From NCBI GenBank assembly GCA_013289785.1, contig JABCZE010000144.1:1-5267 (forward strand): a stretch of 5,267 nt of DNA. Reading direction: 5' to 3'. Origin of the DNA: Vulcanimicrobiota bacterium. GTDB taxonomy: Bacteria; Vulcanimicrobiota; Vulcanimicrobiia; Vulcanimicrobiales; Vulcanimicrobiaceae. The position numbers and the translations under genes were made by a program. Under the pieces are notes generated by a model, which did no database searches, was not told the DNA's origin, and was given only the letters and a program-made list of their open reading frames with translations. Within the stretch, counting starts at the first letter, position 1. Every line of letters begins with the position of its first letter. Below are positions 1 through 5,267 of the stretch, one piece after another.

Positions 1-1
1 G

Positions 2-901
2 AACGGCCGCCGCTACCCGACGTTTCACTTGATGATGCAGACCGAGGCCATCGCTTTAGTCGAAAGCGGCGGCGCAACCACGGGCGTACGCGCGAAGACG
101 CCCGACGGTGAAATCGAGATCGACGCCAAGCTCGTCGTCGGAGCCGACGGGCGCCACTCCACGATTCGCGCGCTCGCCGGACTGACCGTCGAAGATCTCG
201 GCGCGCCGATGGACGTGCTTTGGATGCGCATTGCAAAGCACCCGGGAGAGGCCGAGCAGCGGCTGGGCACGATCGCCACCGGGCATATGCTCGTGATGAT
301 CGACCGCGACGACTACTGGCAGTGCGCCTACATCATCCGCAAAGGCTCCTTTGACGAACTGCGGGCGCAGGGCATCGAAGCGCTGCAGCGAGGCCTGGTG
401 GAGTTGATTCCGGCGCTGAGCGACCGCGTAGCGGCGCTCGACTGGTCGAAGGTCTCGATGCTCGAGGTTCGCGTCGACCGGCTCGAACGCTGGTACCGTG
501 CGGGCCTGCTGTGCATCGGCGACGCCGCCCATGCGATGTCGCCGATCGGCGGCATCGGAATCAATCTTGCAATTCAAGACGCGGTCGCGGCTGCGAATAT
601 CCTGGCCGAGCCGCTGGCATCGGGCGCAACGCCGAGCGAGGCGGAACTGCACCGCGTCCAAGAACGGCGAGCCTTCCCGACCGAGGTGACGCAGGCGTTT
701 CAAATCTTCGTTCAGGACCGCGCGATCGATCCGGTGTTGAGCGGAAAAGAGATCGACCGGGCACCCTTGGCGATGCGCCTGCTCGACGAGTTTCCGCTGC
801 TTCGCCGTCTCCCCGCGCGTTTGATCGGCGTCGGCGTGCGGCCCGAACACGTCCGCACGCGCGACGCCTTCTATGCGTCCGAGGCGAAGAGCATATCGTA
901 G
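2..901 (+). CDS. FAD-dependent monooxygenase (UbiH/PHBH-like), 5'-truncated by the window edge
   Basis: This is a class A flavoprotein monooxygenase, a family that uses FAD, NAD(P)H and O2 to hydroxylate aromatic or quinone-like substrates in the cytoplasm. The frame is already open at base 2 and begins [13 protein letters not shown], so the TTG/ATG codons at 29-37 are internal. The true start and the N-terminal GxGxxG Rossmann motif lie upstream; about 100 residues are probably missing from a usual length of about 400. Two family fingerprints are visible. The first is the DG motif [10 protein letters not shown] at nt 140-169, which contacts FAD and NAD(P)H. The second is the GD motif [18 protein letters not shown] at nt 512-565, which binds the FAD ribityl and phosphate, followed by the helix with LAIQDA. 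The C-terminal stretch with [13 protein letters not shown] is also typical of the family. It ends in TAG inside the 3' end of the convergent aquaporin gene. The family is sure; the substrate cannot be told. Confidence 0.93.
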   Translation, partial: NGRRYPTFHLMMQTEAIALVESGGATTGVRAKTPDGEIEIDAKLVVGADGRHSTIRALAGLTVEDLGAPMDVLWMRIAKHPGEAEQRLGTIATGHMLVMIDRDDYWQCAYIIRKGSFDELRAQGIEALQRGLVELIPALSDRVAALDWSKVSMLEVRVDRLERWYRAGLLCIGDAAHAMSPIGGIGINLAIQDAVAAANILAEPLASGATPSEAELHRVQERRAFPTEVTQAFQIFVQDRAIDPVLSGKEIDRAPLAMRLLDEFPLLRRLPARLIGVGVRPEHVRTRDAFYASEAKSIS

Positions 902-1569
902 AGTTTGCCGCCGATCGCGCCGCCGACGATCGGCGCTACCCAGAAGAGCCAGAGCTGGGCAATCGCCCATCCGCCGACGTACACGGCGACGGCCGTCGAC
1001 CGCGCGGGATTCACCGAGGTGTTCGTAACCGGAATGCTGATGAGATGGATCAGCGTCAGCGAGAGCCCGATCGGTATCGGAGCGAAGCCGGCCACGACGC
1101 GCTTGTCGGTCGACGCCGCGATGATAAAGATGAACATCAGCGTCATCACGACTTCGCAGACCGCGCAGGCGAGCAGCGTAAAGTGTCCGGGAGAGTGCTC
1201 CGCGTAGCCGTTGCTCGCAAAACCGTTCGCCGTCGTGAAGCCGGCTTGACCGCTAGCGATGAGGTACAGTACGCCGCCGGCGATGATGCCGCCGACGACC
1301 TGCGCCACGATGTATGGAATGACGTCGCGCCCGTTGAAGCGGCGCGCCGCCCAAAGCCCCACCGTTACGGCTGGATTGATGTGACAACCGGAAATGCCGC
1401 CGATCGCGAAGGCCATCGTGAGCAGCGTCAGGCCGAAGGCCAGCGCCACACCGGCAAATCCAATCCCGAGGTTGGGAAAGGCGGCCGCGAGGACGGCGCT
1501 GCCGCACCCGCCCAGGACCAGCCAAAACGTACCGATGAGTTCCGCCGCGAGTCGCTTCGAAAGAGGCAT
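871..1569 (-). CDS. aqpZ: Aquaporin Z, water channel (MIP family)
   Basis: This inner-membrane tetrameric channel conducts water across the membrane in osmotic adjustment. The protein has 232 residues, against 231 in E. coli AqpZ, and resembles it along its whole length. It has six hydrophobic membrane spans and the two half-helix NPA boxes, NPAVT at residues 65-69 and NPARS at 187-191. The aromatic/arginine selectivity filter is intact: F45, H175, T184 and R190 match E. coli F43, H174, T183 and R189. This predicts a water channel and argues against a glycerol facilitator, which has a wider, less polar filter. The ATG at 1569 is chosen because it aligns with AqpZ N-termini and has an AAGGAG ribosome binding site 7 nt upstream. 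An odd feature is Cys62, three residues before the first NPA, where E. coli has Gly. The 3' end overlaps the convergent monooxygenase gene by 31 nt. It lies 56 nt downstream of the ligase gene and is probably the last gene of that unit. Confidence 0.97.
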   Translation of the reverse strand: MPLSKRLAAELIGTFWLVLGGCGSAVLAAAFPNLGIGFAGVALAFGLTLLTMAFAIGGISGCHINPAVTVGLWAARRFNGRDVIPYIVAQVVGGIIAGGVLYLIASGQAGFTTANGFASNGYAEHSPGHFTLLACAVCEVVMTLMFIFIIAASTDKRVVAGFAPIPIGLSLTLIHLISIPVTNTSVNPARSTAVAVYVGGWAIAQLWLFWVAPIVGGAIGGKLYDMLFASDA

Positions 1570-1576
1570 ATTCGAG

Positions 1577-1582
1577 CTCCTT
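1577..1582 (-). promoter_or_regulatory. Ribosome binding site of aqpZ
   Basis: The minus strand reads AAGGAG here, followed by a 7-nt spacer (1576-1570) and the ATG at 1569. This is a near-perfect Shine-Dalgarno sequence and fixes the aqpZ start, although the open frame extends much further upstream (to about 2184) through the ligase gene. Confidence 0.85.
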
Positions 1583-1601
1583 ATCTCCGCCTCGAGAAAC
1601 C

Positions 1602-1624
1602 AAGGCGAGCGTCCGCTCGACCTT
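1602..1624 (-). terminator. Stem-loop after the ligase stop; possible weak terminator or attenuator
   Basis: On the minus strand, starting 2 nt after the ligase TAG, the sequence reads AAGG-T-CGAGCG-GA-CGCTCG-CCTT. It folds into a GC-rich stem of about 10 bp with one bulged base and a tight loop. Only a short GGTTTC follows, not a real U-tract, so complete intrinsic termination is doubtful. The hairpin sits between the ligase stop and the aqpZ ribosome binding site. It may give partial termination, protect the mRNA 3' end, or mark an mRNA processing site that lets aqpZ be expressed at a different level. The pairing is seen directly; the role is inferred. Confidence 0.4.
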
Positions 1625-1625
1625 C

Positions 1626-3380
1626 CTAAGGCGGCCCGTTCGCCCCTTCCCGCGCGAGCATTTCGCGGTAGATTTCCGCGACGCGACCGATGGTGTCGAT
1701 CTCCTCGGGCGGCTTGTCGTCGCGCACTCGCACGATGCGCGGAAAGCGCAAGGAAAAACCGCTCTCGTGCAGCTCGCTGCGCGCGATTACGTCGAACGCG
1801 ACTTCGAGAACGATCTTCGGCTCGACCGGAATCTCGTAGGAACGCGCCTTCGCGCGCTGCTGCTCGGCAGGCAGGCGGTGCGCGAGAAACCACGGCGTGA
1901 GCGCGGCGATCTCCGCATCGGTAAGACCCGAGTATGCTTTGCCGATCGTCAGCAGCTCGCCGCGCTCCCCGCGAACCGCGAACGTGTAGTCGGAGAGCAC
2001 GCCGGAGCGCTTTCCGTGCCCCCACTCGACCGCGACCACGACGACGTCGAGGGTCGAAAGCTCGCGCTTGAGCTTGTGCCACCACTTCCCGCGCCGTCCG
2101 GGCAGATACGGCGCATCCGCTCGCTTGAGCATCAGTCCCTCGTTGCCGCGCGCACGCGAAGCTTCGAAGCGCTCGTTCACCCACGCAGTAATGTCATCCT
2201 GAGCCCCTCGTCCTTCGACTCCGCTCAGGATGACAAGCTCGGGATAAACTCCGTCGAAGGACGAAACGCGTTCGAAGGGCGATAACTTGACGTGCGGACC
2301 CGCGACGAAGCGATCGGCGAGCCGTTCGCGGCGAGCGGTCAGCGGCTCGTCGATCAGCAAATCGCCGTCGAGTGCCAAGAGGTCGAAGACGATATAGGCA
2401 ACCGGCACCTCGGCACGCAGCGACTCGTCGACGACTTTGCGCGCAAGACGCGCTTGCAGCGTGCGAAACGGCTGCACGCGTTCGTCGCGCATCGCGACGA
2501 TCTCGCCGTCGAAGATTGCATCCCGCGACAGCGTCGCGAGTTCGGCGGCCACTTCGGGATAGGCGGCGGTCACGTCGTTGAGCCGCCGCGAAAACAGCGT
2601 GACGTTGCCGGCACGCGCGTGCGCTTGAACGCGGATGCCGTCGTATTTGTCCTCGACCAGCCACGATTCGCCGGCCAGGTCGCCGTAGGTTTCACCAAAC
2701 GGAATCGGCGTGGCCAGCATGAAGCCGATCGGCGTACCGTACTCCACGCGCAGCTCGTCGAGCGTGCCGTTTTTGGCCGCCGCCGCAACCGCCCCGACGT
2801 CGCCGCAGGCCATCAGGCCTCGGCGGACTGCAGCGGCGTCGGCACCGAAGGCCGCCGCGATTGCATCGAGCACGAGCCCTTCGCGCAATCCCACGCGTAA
2901 ATCGCCGGTGATGATCTTGATGACGTAGGTTGCGACTAGGGAATCGTCGCAGGCGCGCAGGATGCGTTCGAGCACGGCTTCGCGCCGCCGGTTCGCACGT
3001 TTTCCGGACGCCTCGGCGATCTCGCCGAACAGAACCTCGAGCGTCGCGGGCGTCAGACGATCCCCGAAGAGCATCGCATCCACCGGCGGACGCACCAGCG
3101 GTCCGAGCGCGGCCCCGAGATCGCCGCTCGCGCGATAGCTCGCGCTCAACGCGGCGTCGTCGAAGCCCCAGACGCGCTGGGCGACCGCGACGATCGTGCG
3201 TCCGCCGACCGATAGCGTGCGCCGGTCGCGAGCCGCGAAGGGGCTTCCAGTGAAGAAACGCGCCGCTGCGACCAAGTCGGCGTCGTCGAGCGAGCAAAAA
3301 TACGACGCCAGCGTCGCGACCTTTTCCAGTTTGCCGGGAGTCGACGCGATCCGCTGGGCGGTTAGCGCAAAGCGCTCCAT
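1626..3380 (-). CDS. lig: ATP-dependent DNA ligase, archaeal/LIG1-like type
   Basis: This enzyme seals nicks in duplex DNA through an enzyme-AMP intermediate. It is a single polypeptide of 584 residues, about the length of archaeal replicative ligases. The N-terminal DNA-binding domain covers about residues 1-200, with typical segments [11 protein letters not shown] and [17 protein letters not shown]. The adenylation domain follows: motif I is EDKYDGIR with the AMP-accepting Lys245, motif III is FDGEIVA (290-296), motif IIIa is [12 protein letters not shown] (329-340), motif IV is NEGLMLKR (413-420) and motif V is WWHKLKRE (433-440). The OB-fold domain ends with motif [13 protein letters not shown] (546-556). 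All catalytic motifs are intact, so activity is likely. A palindromic repeat encodes residues 382-397, between motifs IIIa and IV, lengthening that linker by an estimated 20-25 residues. There are no Ku, primase-polymerase or phosphoesterase modules, so this is not LigD. The ATG at 3380 starts the typical N-terminal helix and overlaps the epimerase end by 19 nt. Its ribosome binding site is weak, suggesting translational coupling. Confidence 0.95.
   Translation of the reverse strand: MERFALTAQRIASTPGKLEKVATLASYFCSLDDADLVAAARFFTGSPFAARDRRTLSVGGRTIVAVAQRVWGFDDAALSASYRASGDLGAALGPLVRPPVDAMLFGDRLTPATLEVLFGEIAEASGKRANRRREAVLERILRACDDSLVATYVIKIITGDLRVGLREGLVLDAIAAAFGADAAAVRRGLMACGDVGAVAAAAKNGTLDELRVEYGTPIGFMLATPIPFGETYGDLAGESWLVEDKYDGIRVQAHARAGNVTLFSRRLNDVTAAYPEVAAELATLSRDAIFDGEIVAMRDERVQPFRTLQARLARKVVDESLRAEVPVAYIVFDLLALDGDLLIDEPLTARRERLADRFVAGPHVKLSPFERVSSFDGVYPELVILSGVEGRGAQDDITAWVNERFEASRARGNEGLMLKRADAPYLPGRRGKWWHKLKRELSTLDVVVVAVEWGHGKRSGVLSDYTFAVRGERGELLTIGKAYSGLTDAEIAALTPWFLAHRLPAEQQRAKARSYEIPVEPKIVLEVAFDVIARSELHESGFSLRFPRIVRVRDDKPPEEIDTIGRVAEIYREMLAREGANGPP
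2192..2235. repeat. Palindromic repeat (GTCATCCTGAGC type) embedded in frame in the ligase gene
   Basis: Perfect 13-bp inverted arms, TGTCATCCTGAGC at 2192-2204 and GCTCAGGATGACA at 2223-2235, enclose an 18-base centre (2205-2222). From general knowledge, palindromes with this arm and centre sequence are dispersed in many copies in various environmental bacterial genomes, usually between genes. Here the element lies inside the DNA ligase and is translated without a stop as residues 382-397, including [14 protein letters not shown]. Another minus-strand frame meets a TGA at 2196-2194 within the element. Other copies cannot be tested from this window, which contains only this one. Confidence 0.85.
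2208..2264. repeat. Second inverted repeat interleaved with the palindrome
   Basis: TCGTCCTTCGAC at 2208-2219, the centre of the palindrome above, is the exact reverse complement of GTCGAAGGACGA at 2253-2264. The 12-bp arms are separated by 33 nt that contain the right arm of the first palindrome, so the two inverted repeats are interleaved (A-B-A'-B'). The B' copy encodes SSFD (residues 373-376) at the upstream edge of the extra ligase segment. It may be a remnant of a second, inverted copy of the element. The pairing is seen directly; the origin is inferred. Confidence 0.65.
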
Positions 3381-4297
3381 CGCTCGAAGTACTCGTACGT
3401 TGCGCGGATCCCGTCGGGCAGAGCGATTGCGGGCGTCCACTCGAGATCCCGGCGCGCGCGCGTGGCGTCGAACTGCGCGTCGCGTGCGTCGCCTGGGCGT
3501 TGCGGCCCGCGCTCCACCGGCGCCTGGAAACCGGTCAGCTCGACCAACTGGTGATAGATCTGATTGACGCTGGTGCGGACTCCGGTGCCGATCACGTAAC
3601 AGCCGCCGGAACCGCGATCGAGTGCCGCGAGATTCACGCGTGCCACGTCCTGGACGAAAACGTAGTCGCGGGTCTGTTCGCCGTCCCAGTCGATGCGAAC
3701 CGGCTCGCGAGCGAGAAACCTTCCGATGAAGATGGAGATCACGCCGGCCTCGCCGTTGGGATCCTGTCGCGGGCCGTACACGTTTCCGTACCGCAAGGCG
3801 GTAAAGTCCAAGTCTCGCGAGGCCTTGTAAAAGCGCAGATAGTCTTCGGCAACCATCTTGGTGATGCCGTAGGGCGAGGTGGGGTGCTGGGGCGTGTCGT
3901 CGGTGATCGGCAACTTGTCGGGAGTGCCGAAGGTCGCACCGCTCGACGCGAAGATCACTTTTCGGACGCCGGATTTTTGCGCGAACTCGAGCACGTTGAG
4001 CAGACCGATCACGTTGATTTGCGCGTCGTAGACCGGATCGCGCGTCGAGATCGCGACCGAATGCTGGGCCGCATGATGGCTGACGACCTCCGGCGCGAAA
4101 TCGGCAAAGACCCGGCCGATCGCCTCGTCGCGAATATCCATATGGACGAGTGAGACATTCTCCGGAAGGTTGGCACGCCGGCCGCCTCCGTGCTCCCAGA
4201 GCGAGTCGATCACCAACACGTCGTGACCGGCCGCGCAATAAGCGTCGGCGACGTGCGATCCGATGAAGCCGGCGCCCCCGGTAATGACGATGCGCAC
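3362..4297 (-). CDS. NAD-dependent epimerase/dehydratase, UDP-glucose 4-epimerase-like
   Basis: This is a cytoplasmic extended short-chain dehydrogenase of 311 residues, the usual length for GalE-like nucleotide-sugar epimerases, which invert the sugar C4 hydroxyl through a 4-keto intermediate. The N-terminal Rossmann fold has the NAD motif TGGAGFIGS (6-14) and Asp31 at the end of beta-2, which favours NAD over NADP. HHAAQHSVAISTRDP (74-88) and the NVIGLLNVLE helix are family hallmarks. The catalytic residues are Ser118/Ser119 in ASSGATFG, and Tyr143 and Lys147 in SPYGITK. RYGNVYGPRQ (169-178) and TRDYVFVQDVA (209-219) form the substrate side. The start is GTG at 4297, supported by AGAAGG 7 nt upstream and by the immediate MRIVITGGAG beta strand. 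It is the first gene of the leftward unit and its end overlaps the ligase start by 19 nt. The exact sugar is unknown; galactose/glucose epimerisation for surface polysaccharide is the best guess, but other 4-epimerases or a dehydratase are possible. Confidence 0.94.
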   Translation of the reverse strand: MRIVITGGAGFIGSHVADAYCAAGHDVLVIDSLWEHGGGRRANLPENVSLVHMDIRDEAIGRVFADFAPEVVSHHAAQHSVAISTRDPVYDAQINVIGLLNVLEFAQKSGVRKVIFASSGATFGTPDKLPITDDTPQHPTSPYGITKMVAEDYLRFYKASRDLDFTALRYGNVYGPRQDPNGEAGVISIFIGRFLAREPVRIDWDGEQTRDYVFVQDVARVNLAALDRGSGGCYVIGTGVRTSVNQIYHQLVELTGFQAPVERGPQRPGDARDAQFDATRARRDLEWTPAIALPDGIRATYEYFERWSALR

Positions 4298-4304
4298 CGC
4301 GTTG

Positions 4305-4310
4305 CCTTCT
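4305..4310 (-). promoter_or_regulatory. Ribosome binding site of the epimerase gene
   Basis: The minus strand reads AGAAGG, then a 7-nt spacer (CAACGCG, 4304-4298) and the GTG start codon at 4297-4295. This strong Shine-Dalgarno match supports GTG initiation over any in-frame ATG further inside the gene. Confidence 0.8.
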
Positions 4311-4344
4311 TAGATTACGGCTTGCCGAAGCGGCGAGTCGTCGC

Positions 4345-4354
4345 AGGGGAAGGG
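4345..4354 (+). promoter_or_regulatory. Ribosome binding site of comEC
   Basis: The purine-rich run AGGGGAAGGG ends 2 nt before the ATG at 4357; its AGGGG part lies 7 nt upstream of the start codon, the preferred spacing. It selects this ATG as the comEC start, consistent with a hydrophobic span that begins a few residues later. Confidence 0.75.
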
Positions 4355-4356
4355 CA

Positions 4357-5267
4357 ATGCCATCGTGGGGACTCCTTTGCTGTGCGAGCGTTTGCGTGCT
4401 GGGAACGCTGGCCGTTACACCGTTAGGGCCGGACCTTCGTCCCTTGGAAATTCTTGGGCTCGTCGTGCTTGGGGTTTATCTTTGTCTCGGACGCGAATCG
4501 CCGCGCTTTCGCGCCGCGTTGCTGGTTGCCCTGGTCGCCGCCGCCGGCAACGCGGCACTCCATCAGCACGATGGTCCCGACGTCGTGGAGCGCCGCACGG
4601 CGCGTTATGCAGCAACGTTGTTGGAACGCGCGAACGAAGACGATGGCTCGTCCACGCTTACGCTCGAGCTCGACGGCGGCATCACGGTTCAGGCGCGCGT
4701 CCGCGGCGAGGTTCCTCCTCCGGGCTCGCGATTGATCGTACGCGGACGGCTGGAGCCGTTTGACGATGCACGAAATCCGGGCGAGCCGAGCGAACGCGAA
4801 ATGGAGGGCGAACGCGGGCTGGCGGGCCGGCTCGATGCCGCTGCCGTTGAATCGGTGCTGGGATCGCGGTGGAGCGCGCGGATCGCGCTTGCGCGCGCGC
4901 ACGAGTGGGCGCACGAACAACTGCGCGAACGTCTCGGCGAACCAGCCGCGTCGGTGCTCGCGGGCGAGCTGTGGGGAGAACGATCGTCGCTGCCGCCGGC
5001 GTTACGCACCGAGTTCCAAGAGACCGGCACCGTTCACATCTTAGTCACGGCCGGTTTGCACATGGGTGCCGTGACGGCGCTCTGTCTTCTCGTGCTGCTT
5101 CTTTTCGGATTGCCGCGCTGGTCCACGTGTCTGATCGCCATCGCGCTGCTTTGGTCTTTCGTTTGGTGGAGCGGCGCGCAACTGCCCGCCGAGCGTGCCG
5201 CTACGATGGCGACGGCGGCACTCGCTGCGCGAGCTTGCGGCCGCGCCACGCTTTCCTGGAGCGCGCT
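4357..5267 (+). CDS. comEC: ComEC/Rec2 family DNA-uptake channel, N-terminal part, cut by the window end
   Basis: ComEC forms the inner-membrane channel through which single-stranded DNA enters during natural transformation. The frame stays open from ATG 4357 to the window edge (303 full codons). It begins with hydrophobic segments at about residues 6-25, 30-45 and 53-68. A soluble region of about residues 69-195 follows, with RGRLEPFDDARNPGEPSE, which matches the conserved RNPG element of the family's N-terminal OB-like domain. The competence domain then opens with LAGELWGERSSLPPALR (201-217) and the hallmark ETGTVHILVTAGLHMG (222-237). Next come hydrophobic spans at about 236-253 and 256-273, and AERAATMATAALAARACGR, equivalent to the usual P-x-x-RA-x-xM helix. 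The SGLH tetrad of most relatives reads AGLH here. Full-length members have about 500-800 residues, so most of the channel and any C-terminal beta-lactamase-like domain lie beyond the window. The gene is divergent from the epimerase unit. Confidence 0.93.
   Translation, partial: MPSWGLLCCASVCVLGTLAVTPLGPDLRPLEILGLVVLGVYLCLGRESPRFRAALLVALVAAAGNAALHQHDGPDVVERRTARYAATLLERANEDDGSSTLTLELDGGITVQARVRGEVPPPGSRLIVRGRLEPFDDARNPGEPSEREMEGERGLAGRLDAAAVESVLGSRWSARIALARAHEWAHEQLRERLGEPAASVLAGELWGERSSLPPALRTEFQETGTVHILVTAGLHMGAVTALCLLVLLLFGLPRWSTCLIAIALLWSFVWWSGAQLPAERAATMATAALAARACGRATLSWSA

Larger units (their letters stand above)
4298..4356. promoter_or_regulatory. Divergent intergenic region between the epimerase and comEC
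   Basis: The 59 nt between the two divergent start codons hold both ribosome binding sites and the least GC-rich spot nearby (TTAGATTA, 4310-4317). TAGATT at 4311-4316 on the plus strand is a possible -10 element for comEC, matching TATAAT at 4 of 6 positions and giving a leader of roughly 30-35 nt. The minus strand reads TAATCT at the same place, a poorer match for the epimerase. No convincing -35 boxes or operator palindromes are visible. With so little space, promoter elements for either gene probably extend into the opposite coding sequence. Confidence 0.35.

Noticed and set aside
909..935. 9-bp perfect stem (909-917 with 927-935) as an intrinsic terminator for the monooxygenase
   Set aside because: No T-run follows on either strand, and the bases encode a Gly/Ala-rich helix of AqpZ, so coding constraint in GC-rich DNA explains it sufficiently.
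56..970. Minus-strand open frame of 304 codons opposite the monooxygenase gene
   Set aside because: It is a shadow of a GC-rich coding sequence. Its product is Arg/Ala/Gly-rich with no recognisable motifs, while the plus strand has clear FAD motifs.
511..1629. Plus-strand open frame of 372 codons across the monooxygenase tail and aqpZ
   Set aside because: The predicted protein is low-complexity and Arg/Asp-rich, lies antisense to a clear aquaporin, and has no good ribosome binding site or domain.
1570..2184. In-frame upstream extension of aqpZ into the ligase gene (starts as far as 2184)
   Set aside because: The extension is a shadow of the ligase in another frame. The AqpZ family N-terminus and an AAGGAG site mark the ATG at 1569 as the true start.
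3500..4153. Plus-strand open frame of 217 codons opposite the epimerase
   Set aside because: It has no recognisable domain, and codon structure and conserved motifs support the minus strand.
3381..4238. Upstream extension of the ligase open frame to 870 codons, a possible fusion
   Set aside because: The extra residues are Arg-rich and out of frame with the epimerase, which fills this DNA. The ligase domain begins exactly at ATG 3380.
4365..4920. Alternative open frames on both strands (4365-4763 plus, 4423-4920 minus) over the comEC start
   Set aside because: They are Arg-rich and without motifs. The third plus frame, from 4357, is open to the window end and carries ComEC motifs.
1..5267. 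CRISPR arrays, tRNA or rRNA genes, insertion sequences and toxin-antitoxin pairs
   Set aside because: No spaced direct repeats, cloverleaf, rRNA-like segments or transposase motifs were seen, and intergenic space is too small for further genes.

Overview
The window is a compact stretch of a GC-rich bacterial chromosome. It holds five protein-coding genes and almost no spare DNA. Genes run off both ends: an FAD-dependent monooxygenase on the left, which lacks its N-terminus, and ComEC on the right, which lacks most of its membrane channel and C-terminus. I see no rRNA, tRNA, CRISPR array, transposase or phage gene. The host cannot be named firmly. High GC, a stand-alone archaeal-type ATP-dependent DNA ligase, a dispersed GTCATCCTGAGC-type palindrome and a ComEC with a divergent hallmark motif would suit a soil or environmental bacterium, perhaps an uncultivated lineage such as Eremiobacterota. 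That assignment is inference only.

Layout: (1) 2-901 (+), C-terminal three quarters of a UbiH/PHBH-type flavin monooxygenase. (2) 871-1569 (-), a complete aquaporin Z, which overlaps the tail of gene 1 by 31 nt in convergent orientation. (3) 1626-3380 (-), a complete 584-residue ATP-dependent DNA ligase. (4) 3362-4297 (-), a complete NAD-dependent sugar epimerase of the UDP-glucose 4-epimerase type, with a GTG start and overlapping the ligase start by 19 nt. (5) a 59-nt divergent intergenic region. (6) 4357-5267 (+), the N-terminal part of ComEC/Rec2, the DNA-uptake channel of natural transformation.

The epimerase, ligase and aquaporin genes probably form one leftward transcription unit. The epimerase-ligase junction overlaps. 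The ligase-aquaporin gap is 56 nt and carries a stable hairpin directly after the ligase stop, so aquaporin expression may be attenuated relative to the upstream genes. The functions do not make an obvious pathway (sugar-nucleotide metabolism, DNA end joining, water flux). The ligase and ComEC lie close together but on opposite strands, and any link between DNA uptake and ligation is speculative.

The most unusual signal is inside the ligase gene. A palindromic repeat with perfect 13-bp arms (2192-2235) lies in frame between adenylation motifs IIIa and IV and is read through as protein. A second perfect 12-bp inverted repeat interleaves with it (2208-2219 with 2253-2264), suggesting an insertion of about 25 codons. 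A second point of interest is a natural cysteine in the aquaporin pore at the position three residues before the first NPA motif. I did not find a clearly new multi-gene system here.
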